Positions 46,647 through 54,505 of a DNA stretch of 64,000 nucleotides are shown in pieces. This DNA is from Flavobacterium limnophilum (GTDB taxonomy: Bacteria; Bacteroidota; Bacteroidia; Flavobacteriales; Flavobacteriaceae): positions 3,534,001 through 3,598,000 of the forward strand of contig NZ_CP114289.2 in the NCBI RefSeq assembly GCF_027111315.2, in the 5' to 3' direction. The notes beneath the pieces were generated by a model. It was given only the letters and a program-made list of their open reading frames with translations, was not told where the DNA came from and did no database searches. Position numbers and translations under genes: made by a program. How positions within the stretch are numbered: position 1 is the first letter of the stretch; each line of letters begins with the position of its first letter.

Positions 46647-47921
46647 ATGTATGCTTTAGTCGATTGCAATAATTTTTACGCTTCCTGCGAACGTGTTTTT
46701 CAACCGAAATTCAACGGAAAACCCGTTGCGATATTATCCAACAACGACGGCTGCGTGATTTCCAGAAGCAACGAAGCCAAGGCTGCTGGCGTTCCGATGG
46801 GCGCTCCGGCATTTCAAATCAAGGAATTGGTCAAAGAAAAAAACGTTAAATTGTTTTCTTCTAATTATCCACTTTATGGCGATTTGAGCAATCGGGTGAT
46901 GGCAATTTTAGGTCAGTTCACACCCAATCTGGAAATTTACAGCATTGACGAAGCTTTCCTGAATTTCGACGGTTTGACTATTCCGGATTATCACGATTAT
47001 GGTCTCCAAATGAAAACCCGTGTCCAGAAATGGGTTGGAATTCCGGTTTGCATTGGCTTTGCCGAAACAAAAGCTTTATCGAAAGTCGCCAACAAAATTG
47101 CCAAGAAATTCCAGGACAGGACAAAAGGCGTTTATGTTATCGACTCCGAAGAAAAACGCATCAAAGCCCTGAAATGGACCAAAATTGAAGATGTTTGGGG
47201 CATTGGTTATCGAATGACTAAAAAGGTAAAATTGCGAAACATCAACACTGCTCTCGATTTTATCCAACCGCAACACGAAGCCTGGATCAGGAGAGAAATG
47301 GGCGTTGTTGGAATGCGCTTGAAATATGAGTTGGAAGGAAAATCGGTTTTGGACTTGGAACCCATCGTCGAACAAAAGAAAAGCATAGCCATCACCCGAA
47401 GTTTTCCCAAACAAATTGCCGATTTCGATTTGTTGCGCGAACGCGTGGCGACTTTTGCTTCGGTTTGTGCCGAAAAATTGCGAAATCAAAAATCCTGTTG
47501 CCACACGATTATCGTGATGTTGGTCATTGACAAACACAGTGTCCAAACTTCGAAATATTATTTCAACATGGCAGTAACCTTGCCTTTTGCGACCAATTCG
47601 ACCCTGACCATTTCGAACACGGCAATTGACATATTGAAAAAATTGCACAAAGGAAACGAACATTTAAAATTCAAGAAAGCAGGCGTAATCGTAACCGAAC
47701 TGATTGATGAAAACCGAAAACAATTTCAATTATTCGATGAAGAAAACCCAAAACATTTGGCCTTGATGCAAGCAATGGACAAACTGAATACCAAAATGGG
47801 CGACAAAAAAGTGAAATTGGCGACCCAAAATTTGAGCCTGACCTGGAATATGAACCAAAATCATCTTTCACCCAGATTCACAACCAACTTCAACGATATT
47901 CTCGAAATACGATGTCAATAA
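46647..47921 (+). CDS. umuC: Y-family DNA polymerase V catalytic subunit
   Basis: A 424-residue translesion polymerase. Asp6 in MYALVDCNNFYASCERVFQP and Asp101-Glu102 in YSIDEAF form the metal site. The steric-gate region and the helix-hairpin-helix (WTKIEDVWGIGYRMTKKV) follow, then the little-finger domain. It allows replication past lesions with RecA and cleaved UmuD. It is followed by umuD with a 10-base overlap; the order umuC-umuD is the reverse of E. coli. Confidence 0.95.
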   Translation: MYALVDCNNFYASCERVFQPKFNGKPVAILSNNDGCVISRSNEAKAAGVPMGAPAFQIKELVKEKNVKLFSSNYPLYGDLSNRVMAILGQFTPNLEIYSIDEAFLNFDGLTIPDYHDYGLQMKTRVQKWVGIPVCIGFAETKALSKVANKIAKKFQDRTKGVYVIDSEEKRIKALKWTKIEDVWGIGYRMTKKVKLRNINTALDFIQPQHEAWIRREMGVVGMRLKYELEGKSVLDLEPIVEQKKSIAITRSFPKQIADFDLLRERVATFASVCAEKLRNQKSCCHTIIVMLVIDKHSVQTSKYYFNMAVTLPFATNSTLTISNTAIDILKKLHKGNEHLKFKKAGVIVTELIDENRKQFQLFDEENPKHLALMQAMDKLNTKMGDKKVKLATQNLSLTWNMNQNHLSPRFTTNFNDILEIRCQ

Positions 47922-48352
47922 AAAAAGACCAAAAGCTAACGTTCTTCAATCCAGATTTTGAAAGCGACCTCCGAATTCCTTTCATAAAAGAAGGTGTTTC
48001 GGCTGGATTTCCCTCGCCTGCGGCCGATTTTATGGAAAACGGCATCGATTTGAACAAGGAATTAAGCGAAAATCCTTTGGCGACTTTCTACATAAAAGTC
48101 AAGGGAAATTCGATGATTGACGCCGGCATCAACGACAAAGATGTGTTAGTCGTGGACAGAAGTCTCGAACCCCAAAACAACAAAATCGCCATTTGCTTCA
48201 TCGACGGCGAATTCACCGTGAAACGCATCCAAGTCGAAAAAGACTGCTTGTACCTGATGCCCGAAAACCCCAATTATCCTCCCATAAAAGTCACCGAAGA
48301 AAACCAATTAATCATTTGGGGAATTGTGACTTATGTAATAAAGAGGGTTTAA
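47912..48352 (+). CDS. umuD: UmuD-like S24 self-cleaving peptidase
   Basis: A 146-residue accessory factor of polymerase V. It cleaves itself on RecA filaments and the product joins UmuC. The cleavage bond is Ala31-Gly32 (VSAGFPSPA). Catalytic Ser67 is in KGNSMIDAGI and Lys104 in FTVKRIQ. It overlaps umuC by 10 bases and its stop overlaps that of the convergent HipT-like gene by four. Its last 45 bases recur at 50025-50069 and 50895-50939. Confidence 0.93.
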   Translation: MSIKKDQKLTFFNPDFESDLRIPFIKEGVSAGFPSPAADFMENGIDLNKELSENPLATFYIKVKGNSMIDAGINDKDVLVVDRSLEPQNNKIAICFIDGEFTVKRIQVEKDCLYLMPENPNYPPIKVTEENQLIIWGIVTYVIKRV

Positions 48353-49272
48353 AACCTCTTAATCCTGTTTTCCATCAACTTTAGATATTTTTCTTTCATC
48401 ACGTCCGACAAAAAGGATATTTCTACCAACTCCGTCCATTTAGATACGCTTTTGTTCATATCAGATAAAATGACATCAATGGTTTTATCGTTAAGTTCCA
48501 ACCTTTCTTTTGCGTAATAATCTATCAATTCCGTTGACTTGAAATTACTCTTTTTACCTTTGAGAGACAGGGCTAATTCCTCCTGTGGATTTTTAATGGA
48601 AATGGAAGAATTCAAAAAATCATAAACTGGAGCCAAGGTTGTTTTCCCCGCTTTTGTAATTACTGAAAAATTCTTTAAGTGCATATCTTCATTGCCTGTT
48701 ATAAAACAAAATAAAACGCGTTTAAAGAAATCGGCTTTGGCTATTGCTGGAAAAGTACAGAACTCATCAATTACTTTAACCAATTTTTCCATCGTGTAAT
48801 CATACTTCGTGTCTCTTGAATTTCCGGACAATTGTGCAAAATCCTCAGTGGCATATTTTTTACCTTTACTATATCGGTCAAATCGTTTGATAAAATAAGA
48901 AAGACTGCCGTCCTTGGAATAAACCAATCCGTGAAAAGGAACCTCAAGTCCGTAAACTTTGGCCATTTTCATCGTTACATCTTCATTTTCGGGCAATTCT
49001 AGAAAAATATCATTTTGAGGTTTGATAATATAATTGCCAAACTGGTCCACAATTTCAAACTGTTGCTTCACTACCGAAATAACGGCACTTAATTTGGGTT
49101 GAACGCCTTGAATAGACAATTTATTCGCCCGATTGGCCGCTTCTTGCCTTTGTTCGGCAGCGGTAAATGGCAAATCATTTAATGCCGTAAGTTTCGGAGC
49201 AATCAGTCGAAGTCCTTTTTCACTGTATTTTTCAGTGCCACATAATTCGTACGTAATCGGGCATCTATTCAT
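48349..49272 (-). CDS. HipT-like serine/threonine kinase toxin (HipA C-terminal part)
   Basis: A 307-residue kinase with the HipA core: the Gly-rich/auto-phosphorylation loop SIQGVQPKLS, the catalytic loop GNEDMHLKNFSV and the metal-binding APVYDFLN. It lacks the N-terminal subdomain of HipA, which is a separate gene upstream overlapping by eight bases. This matches the three-gene HipBST arrangement, in which HipT phosphorylates a cellular target and the small HipS protein neutralises it. The target here is unknown. Confidence 0.88.
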   Translation of the reverse strand: MNRCPITYELCGTEKYSEKGLRLIAPKLTALNDLPFTAAEQRQEAANRANKLSIQGVQPKLSAVISVVKQQFEIVDQFGNYIIKPQNDIFLELPENEDVTMKMAKVYGLEVPFHGLVYSKDGSLSYFIKRFDRYSKGKKYATEDFAQLSGNSRDTKYDYTMEKLVKVIDEFCTFPAIAKADFFKRVLFCFITGNEDMHLKNFSVITKAGKTTLAPVYDFLNSSISIKNPQEELALSLKGKKSNFKSTELIDYYAKERLELNDKTIDVILSDMNKSVSKWTELVEISFLSDVMKEKYLKLMENRIKRF

Positions 49273-49582
49273 CTTTCCATTCTTTTACCGTTACTGCTCC
49301 CACCAAATCATTTCCTGTAGCCACAAGTTGAGAAAAATAATCATTTTTATCAATTTTACCTATTTTCAAAAGTCCTTCAAGCATTATCCCTTCTGGCAAT
49401 AAGCCTTCAAAAAAAGAGGGGAATTTGGCAAATGAATAATGCTTGGCAGTCAATGGCATAGTCAAGGATACGGGTTCTCCTTCATAATTGTCGTCATAGG
49501 TAAATTGATACCCGCCAGCATTGTCTTCCATCAATATTCCTGCCCTTTTATCGTGAACCAGTATTGTTGCTTTTCTCATCAT
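49265..49582 (-). CDS. HipS-like protein (HipA N-terminal domain)
   Basis: A 105-residue stand-alone version of the HipA N-subdomain: AGILMEDNAGGYQFTY, FFEGLLPEGIMLEGLL and NDYFSQLVATGNDLVGAV are the family blocks. In known HipBST systems this small protein, not HipB, acts as antitoxin. Its start overlaps the HipB stop by one base and its end overlaps the HipT start. Confidence 0.87.
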   Translation of the reverse strand: MMRKATILVHDKRAGILMEDNAGGYQFTYDDNYEGEPVSLTMPLTAKHYSFAKFPSFFEGLLPEGIMLEGLLKIGKIDKNDYFSQLVATGNDLVGAVTVKEWKDE

Positions 49583-49791
49583 TATTTATGGATTGGACTT
49601 TTAAATTGCACTTCGATATTCAATACTTTCAGTATCGCCAAAAGATTATTCCAACGAACCGTTTCTTTATTTTTCTCAATATCAAAAACGGTAGTCTTCC
49701 CTACTCCCGCCAGATTTGCCAATTCTAATTGTGTCAATCCTGCTACTTTACGATGCTCTTTTATGAAGAGACCTAAATTAAAATCATTCAT
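49582..49791 (-). CDS. HipB-like helix-turn-helix protein
   Basis: A 69-residue XRE-type regulator (LGLFIKEHRKVAGLTQLELANLAGVGKTTVFDIE), the DNA-binding part of the module and first gene of the three. It is expected to repress the operon through the palindromes upstream. It is shorter than E. coli HipB (88 residues). Confidence 0.88.
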   Translation of the reverse strand: MNDFNLGLFIKEHRKVAGLTQLELANLAGVGKTTVFDIEKNKETVRWNNLLAILKVLNIEVQFKSPIHK

Positions 49792-49793
49792 AC

Positions 49794-49956
49794 TTTACCG
49801 TTTTAGCAGTAAAAATAGACAAATATATCTTTCGTTAGAGTGCTTTCACAACAAAATAGTTGTTTTTTACTGTTATAGCAGTAAATAATACATAAAACAC
49901 GAAATACTGATTGAATAAACAGATAGAATTTGGTTTTTTACCGTTATGGCGGTATT
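49794..49956 (-). promoter_or_regulatory. Promoter with three HipB-type operators
   Basis: Three palindromes of the form TTTAC(T/C)G-N6-C(A/G)GTAAA: 49794-49813, 49866-49885 (perfect arms) and 49937-49956 (weaker right arm). Their starts are 72 and 71 bases apart, about seven helical turns. A minus-strand promoter lies between sites 1 and 2: TATATTTG (49820-49827) with TTG (49849-49851), 21-base spacer. The remaining gap to 50247 holds a umuD-like remnant and the next promoter. Confidence 0.7.
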
Positions 49957-50024
49957 TTAAAGAATTTGGTTTTCTGGTAAAAAAATACATCTACTATTCC
50001 CAATTTGAACAAAGTAAAAAACAG

Positions 50025-50069
50025 TTAATCATTTGGTGAATTGTGACTTATGTGATAAAGAGGGCGTGA
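50025..50069 (+). pseudogene. Remnant of a umuD 3' end, copy B
   Basis: It matches the last bases of umuD (TTAATCATTTGG, then GAATTGTGACTTATGT, then ATAAAGAGGG) with few mismatches, but the TGG-GGA codons became TGG-TGA, a stop. It lies between the HipBST and HigBA modules. Confidence 0.7.
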
Positions 50070-50202
50070 TAAAAAGTAAATATATTCTTTAATTTATTAT
50101 ATTTGAATTGTCTCACGCTATCAATAATTCAAAAATTATAATCGTAATTTTAGCTTAAGACAACCACAATCTAAACTAATAAAAACGTTGCTTGAATAAT
50201 AA

Positions 50203-50233
50203 TTGTTATTTAGTAACGAATTAATTACATTTG
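50203..50233 (+). promoter_or_regulatory. Promoter of the HigBA-type pair
   Basis: TTG (50203-50205), 20-base spacer, TACATTTG (50226-50233), 15 bases before the toxin start. An imperfect inverted repeat, GTTA-TTTAG-TAAC (50205-50217), lies in the spacer and may be the antitoxin site. Confidence 0.6.
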
Positions 50234-50247
50234 CAAAGAATTAACCA

Positions 50248-50580
50248 ATGAGGAATTTACAATTTACAGATGAGTTTTTAGAATTTATTAACCAATCTGA
50301 AAGCAATGTCAAGATTAAAATAAATTACTTATTCGAGGTAATAAAAACCCAAACGGTAATTAACGCTAAGGTCGCCAAGAAGTTGGTAAATACCGATTTT
50401 TATGAAATACGAATACAGGTTAATAATGAATATCGTGTAATCGTATTTACATTAGACCACGATAATATAACCCAAAGCAAAGAGATCCTGTTCCTGAACG
50501 GGTTTATAAAAAAATCGACTAAAGACTACGACAAACAAATAAAAAAGGCAGCTAAAATATTGGAACAATGGAAAGAATAA
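50248..50580 (+). CDS. RelE/HigB-type toxin
   Basis: A 110-residue RelE-superfamily protein, predicted to cleave mRNA on the ribosome: FYEIRIQVNNEYRVIVFTLDHD and the following ILFLNGFIKKSTKDYDKQIKKAAKI are typical of phage-derived Gp49/HigB toxins. The antitoxin follows with a 13-base overlap. Toxin-first order is the HigBA arrangement. Confidence 0.87.
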   Translation: MRNLQFTDEFLEFINQSESNVKIKINYLFEVIKTQTVINAKVAKKLVNTDFYEIRIQVNNEYRVIVFTLDHDNITQSKEILFLNGFIKKSTKDYDKQIKKAAKILEQWKE

Positions 50581-50888
50581 AAATAAATATCGAAAAGTTA
50601 AAAAAAGAAACTCACAGCGTAAACGACTATCTAGACGAACAATACGGAAAACAAGGAACGCCTGAAAGAGAAGAGTTCTCAAAAAACGCCTTGGCTTTTT
50701 ACTATGGCGAATTAATAAAAGAAAAACGCAAAGAAAAACACCTTACCCAACAGCAACTCGCTGACCAAATAGGCAAAGAACGTGCCTACATTGCCAAAAT
50801 AGAACAAGGCAAAACCGATTTACAAATATCCAATTTTGTACAAATTATCAATGCGTTGGGAATGACTTTGCAATTGACAGAAAGTTAG
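50568..50888 (+). CDS. XRE-family antitoxin (HigA type)
   Basis: A 106-residue protein with a C-terminal helix-turn-helix (LIKEKRKEKHLTQQQLADQI, then AYIAKIEQGKTDLQISNFVQI). It neutralises the preceding toxin and probably represses the pair. Six bases after the stop begins another umuD 3'-end copy. Confidence 0.87.
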   Translation: MERIKINIEKLKKETHSVNDYLDEQYGKQGTPEREEFSKNALAFYYGELIKEKRKEKHLTQQQLADQIGKERAYIAKIEQGKTDLQISNFVQIINALGMTLQLTES

Positions 50889-50894
50889 AAATAG

Positions 50895-50939
50895 GGAATC
50901 GTTTGGGGAATCGTGACTTATGTGATAAAGAAGGTGTGA
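50895..50939 (+). pseudogene. Remnant of a umuD 3' end, copy C
   Basis: Fifteen codons reading GIVWGIVTYVIKKV and a stop, against LIIWGIVTYVIKRV in the intact gene. Most differences are synonymous, so it derives from a different umuD that was under selection. No other part of that gene is left here. Confidence 0.75.
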
Positions 50940-51031
50940 AAGGAAATCCCCACTTTACGGGAAACCGTAAAACGAATGATTTTTAATAGATTACATTTGA
51001 GTATTTTTAATTTAAAAATGAAAAATATATT

Positions 51032-51442
51032 ATGAAAAAACTTATTACAGTATTCGCATTATTTTTAGCTACAATTACATTTGCGCAATCAACAGCTTAC
51101 CATTCAAACGATAAACTCGGAAAAAAAACCATAACAGGTCAATGGTTTATTTCAGGTGTTAAGCAAGATATGTTAATTATGGAACCCAGTACGGTTGCTT
51201 ATGCAAAAGTATATCGCGAGTTGAAAAAAGCTTTAGCTTTTTATGATTTAAAATTTGATGAGCCTTTTGAAGATGAATCAGTTATATCTTCACTTTGTAA
51301 ATCAGTTGAAGATTTTGAAATAATGGATTTAACAATAGGAACAAAAAGTAGCGAAATCAATATGGTTTGGAAAAGTGATATGGTCGTTATATCGTGGATT
51401 TGTAGTGCAGGTACTTATGGTATGGCAATAACAGAAAGATAA
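51032..51442 (+). CDS. Small secreted protein, function unknown
   Basis: A 136-residue protein with a signal peptide (MKKLITVFALFLATITFAQ). No named domain is recognised. The mature part holds two cysteines (SSLCKSVED and SWICSAG) that could form a disulfide. It is a single gene after the TA modules. Confidence 0.6.
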   Translation: MKKLITVFALFLATITFAQSTAYHSNDKLGKKTITGQWFISGVKQDMLIMEPSTVAYAKVYRELKKALAFYDLKFDEPFEDESVISSLCKSVEDFEIMDLTIGTKSSEINMVWKSDMVVISWICSAGTYGMAITER

Positions 51443-51640
51443 AATGATAAAAAAAAGGGAAAGGAAATGATTAAGATAATTTTATTAATCTTTCAGAAGA
51501 CCTCAATTATCGCTCAAATAATTAATCCCGATTCATTAGACTCTTATCATTACAAAACAATCTATTATTCAATTAGTTTACTTTATATTCTTTCGAATAT
51601 TTATATAAAATACAAAAGCAGAAAAAGTATAAAACCAAAA

Positions 51641-51664
51641 AAGCCTCTTCTTTCGAAGAGGCTT
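51641..51664 (-). terminator. Terminator of tRNA-Leu
   Basis: AAGCCTCTTC-TTTC-GAAGAGGCTT, a ten-base-pair stem directly after the tRNA 3' end on the minus strand, with A/T runs on both sides. Confidence 0.85.
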
Positions 51665-51667
51665 TTG

Positions 51668-51747
51668 TACCCGGAGCCGGAGTCGAACCGGCACGGTTTC
51701 CCACAGGTGTTTGAGACCAGCGCGTCTACCAATTCCGCCATCCGGGC
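51668..51747 (-). tRNA. tRNA-Leu (anticodon CAA)
   Basis: On the minus strand: acceptor GCCCGGA with TCCGGGT plus discriminator A, D-arm with TTGGTAGACGC, anticodon loop CTCAAAC giving CAA (reads UUG), a short class II variable arm (TGTGGGAAACCGTG region) and T-arm GCCGGTTCGACTCCGGC. CCA is not encoded. Confidence 0.93.
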
Positions 51748-51905
51748 TTCAGCAGACCGAAGCAACAACAGTTGCTTCACGCATTAAAAGAGAATTGTTG
51801 TAAAAGCAACCCCTTTTTGTTTAACACGGTGCAAATGTAAAAAATATTTTTAAACATTCTAATAAAAATACTGAAATTTTTCCTTTCAGAGTTCGATTTT
51901 ATTCC

Positions 51906-51913
51906 TAAATTTG
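51906..51913 (+). promoter_or_regulatory. -7 promoter element for prs
   Basis: TAAATTTG, 50 bases upstream of prs, matches TAnnTTTG. Confidence 0.5.
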
Positions 51914-51962
51914 CACCTCGGTAAAACGAAAAAACACAACTAACTACAAAACAACAAATTAA

Positions 51963-52904
51963 ATGTCCCACTTAGAGCCAGAAGCTAAAATTTTTGCGTG
52001 TTCAAAAAGTGTCTATCTCGCAGAGAAGATTGCAGAGGGTTACGGAATCCCATTAGGAAAGATTACAACCTCCAATTATAGCGACGGAGAATTCCAGCCG
52101 TCTTTCGAGGAATCTATAAGAGGATTGCGCGTATTTATTGTTTGCTCCACTTTTCCAAATGCCGACAATTTAATGGAATTGTTGTTGATGATTGACGCTG
52201 CCAAACGTGCATCGGCAAGACACATCACGGCAGTTATCCCTTACTTCGGTTGGGCAAGACAGGACAGAAAAGACAAAGCAAGAGTTCCGATTGGAGCCAA
52301 ACTAGTCGCCAAATTGCTGGAAACAGCTGGCGCAACGAGAATCATGACAATGGATTTGCATGCAGACCAAATACAAGGATTCTTCGAGAAACCAGTGGAT
52401 CACTTATTCGCATCGACTATCTTTTTACCTTATGTAGAAAGCTTGGGGTTGGAAAACTTGACCATTGCATCGCCTGACATGGGTGGATCAAAAAGAGCTT
52501 ATGCTTATTCCAAATTCTTGGAGTCGGATGTGGTAATTTGCTACAAACAACGAAAAGAAGCCAATGTTATCGACACGATGGAGTTGATTGGAGAGGTAAA
52601 AGGAAGAAACGTGATTTTGGTTGACGACATGATCGACACCGGAGGCACATTGGCGAAAGCCGCCGATTTGATGATAGAAAAAGGCGCATTGAGCGTAAGA
52701 GCTATCTGTACACACGCCATATTATCGGGCGAGGCTTACGAAAAAATAGAAAATTCGAAATTAAGCGAATTGATAGTGACCGATTCTATTCCGTTGAAGA
52801 AAGAATCTAACAAAATAAGAGTAGTGAGTTGTGCACCTCTTTTTGCAGAAGTAATGCACATGGTGCACCACAACAATTCCATTAGCGGAACATTTTTGAT
52901 GTAA
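51963..52904 (+). CDS. prs: Ribose-phosphate pyrophosphokinase
   Basis: A 313-residue enzyme making PRPP from ribose 5-phosphate and ATP, feeding purine, pyrimidine, His, Trp and NAD synthesis. Conserved: YFGWARQDRKDKAR (ATP flexible region), TMDLHADQIQGFF and the PRPP-binding loop VILVDDMIDTGGTL. Normal length. rplY follows 68 bases downstream. Confidence 0.96.
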   Translation: MSHLEPEAKIFACSKSVYLAEKIAEGYGIPLGKITTSNYSDGEFQPSFEESIRGLRVFIVCSTFPNADNLMELLLMIDAAKRASARHITAVIPYFGWARQDRKDKARVPIGAKLVAKLLETAGATRIMTMDLHADQIQGFFEKPVDHLFASTIFLPYVESLGLENLTIASPDMGGSKRAYAYSKFLESDVVICYKQRKEANVIDTMELIGEVKGRNVILVDDMIDTGGTLAKAADLMIEKGALSVRAICTHAILSGEAYEKIENSKLSELIVTDSIPLKKESNKIRVVSCAPLFAEVMHMVHHNNSISGTFLM

Positions 52905-52972
52905 TTTATTACCCGAAAACCAAAAGCTAATCCAACAAGAGTTTAATTAATAACTATATAAATTTTTTTACA

Positions 52973-53581
52973 ATGAAATCGATTACAATTAAAGGATCAG
53001 AAAGAGAAAGCGTGGGCAAAGTTGCTACTAAAGCCTTACGTAATGCTGGAGCGGTTCCTTGCGTGTTATACGGAGGAAATCAACCAGTGCATTTTTCAGC
53101 AGACGAAAGAGCATTCAAAACCTTGGTTTACACTCCAAACGCGCACACAGTTGTGATTGAATTGGAAGGAAAATCATTCAATGCCATCCTACAAGACATT
53201 CAGGTTCACCCTGTAACTGACAAGATTTTACACATTGACTTCTTTCAATTATTTGATGACAAAGAAATCACCATGGAAGTTCCTGTAAGAGTTGTTGGAG
53301 TATCTCCTGGAGTATTATTAGGAGGTGTGCTACGTTTGAACACTCGTAGATTAAAAGTAAAAGCGTTGCCAGCAAATCTTCCTGATTTTATTGACGCCGA
53401 CATTTCTCCACTTGAAATGGGTAACAAATTGTATGTTACGAAACTAGTTTCTGACAACTACAAATTATTGCACCCAGACAACACTGTTGTTGCTCAAGTA
53501 AGAATTTCTCGTGCAGCGATGAAAGCAGCTCAAGAAGCAGCAAAAGCGGCAAAAGCGCCTGCAAAAGGAAAGAAAAAATAA
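52973..53581 (+). CDS. rplY: 50S ribosomal protein L25 (CTC form)
   Basis: A 202-residue 5S rRNA-binding protein: N-terminal L25 domain ([24 protein letters not shown]) and the C-terminal TL5/CTC beta domain ([17 protein letters not shown]), then an Ala/Lys-rich tail ([12 protein letters not shown]). It is commonly located between prs and pth, as here. Confidence 0.95.
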   Translation: MKSITIKGSERESVGKVATKALRNAGAVPCVLYGGNQPVHFSADERAFKTLVYTPNAHTVVIELEGKSFNAILQDIQVHPVTDKILHIDFFQLFDDKEITMEVPVRVVGVSPGVLLGGVLRLNTRRLKVKALPANLPDFIDADISPLEMGNKLYVTKLVSDNYKLLHPDNTVVAQVRISRAAMKAAQEAAKAAKAPAKGKKK

Positions 53582-53601
53582 TCTTTTTTCAATCATTCAA
53601 G

Positions 53602-53629
53602 AAAGCATCAGTTGCAAAACTGGTGCTTT
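53602..53629 (+). terminator. Terminator after rplY
   Basis: AAAGCATCAGTT (53602-53613), loop GCAA, AACTGGTGCTTT (53618-53629, one wobble), followed by a T run. Confidence 0.85.
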
Positions 53630-53712
53630 TTTTGTTTTATGCCATAAAGATTCTGGCTGTTTGAAAGTATTCGGCTTTAAAAAAAATCAAAAATTAAGTT
53701 TACTTTTGCAAT

Positions 53713-54387
53713 ATGCTAAAATGGTTCAACAGCCTGTTTTCAAAAACAGAAACAAAAGACAACACAGATTACATGAAACCGGAGGTTCACGAACACCAAA
53801 AAAACAATATGAAAAGCGTGAGTAATAAATTTTTAATCGTCGGACTCGGCAACATCGGTGCCGAATATGTCAACACGAGACACAATATTGGTTTTAAAGT
53901 GGTCGATTTCTTGGCCAGAAAAGAAGGAATCAATTTCGAAACCGTCAAACTCGGCGCATTGGCCGAATACAAGTTCAAAGGACGCACTTTCTTCTTGTTG
54001 AAACCCAACACCTACATGAACTTGAGTGGTAAAGCCGTACACTATTGGATGGAAAAAGAAAAAATTCCATTGGAAAACATCCTGGTCATCACCGATGATT
54101 TGAATCTTGCTTTCGGAACCATCCGCATCAGGAAAAAAGGCAGCGATGGCGGGCACAACGGACTCAAAAGCATTCACGCCACTTTAAACACAACTGATTA
54201 TGCGCGTTTCCGTTTTGGTATCAGCGACGAATTCAAAAAAGGAAAGCAAGTGGATTACGTCTTGGGCGAATGGGATGATGCCGAAAAAGCAGCCCTTCCA
54301 GAGCGCTTGGAACTGGCTTCCGAAATCATAAAATCCTTTGGAACCGCCGGGTTGGAAAACACGATGAGCGCTTTTAACGGAAAATAG
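53713..54387 (+). CDS. pth: Peptidyl-tRNA hydrolase
   Basis: A 224-residue enzyme that frees tRNA from peptidyl-tRNA dropped by ribosomes. The active site is NTRHNIGF (His) and KPNTYMNLSG (Asn), with ITDDLNLAFGTIRIRKKGSDGGHNGLKS (Asp and His region). The first 35 residues or so are an N-terminal extension with several alternative Met starts; MKSVSNKFLIVGLG (53812) would give the usual length. Confidence 0.94.
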   Translation: MLKWFNSLFSKTETKDNTDYMKPEVHEHQKNNMKSVSNKFLIVGLGNIGAEYVNTRHNIGFKVVDFLARKEGINFETVKLGALAEYKFKGRTFFLLKPNTYMNLSGKAVHYWMEKEKIPLENILVITDDLNLAFGTIRIRKKGSDGGHNGLKSIHATLNTTDYARFRFGISDEFKKGKQVDYVLGEWDDAEKAALPERLELASEIIKSFGTAGLENTMSAFNGK

Positions 54388-54505
54388 AAAGGGAGGTTTA
54401 GTTTATAAAAACAAACTCTATAAACAAGCTATTTGCTAAATTTTCAGCATTTTATATTTGGAATTTGGAAAATACTTAACTTTGAAAAAAATACATGCAA
54501 TAACA

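Noticed and set aside
51467..51787. Open frame of 106 codons on the plus strand
   Set aside because: Its second half runs antisense through tRNA-Leu and its terminator, and the first half shows no family-like features.
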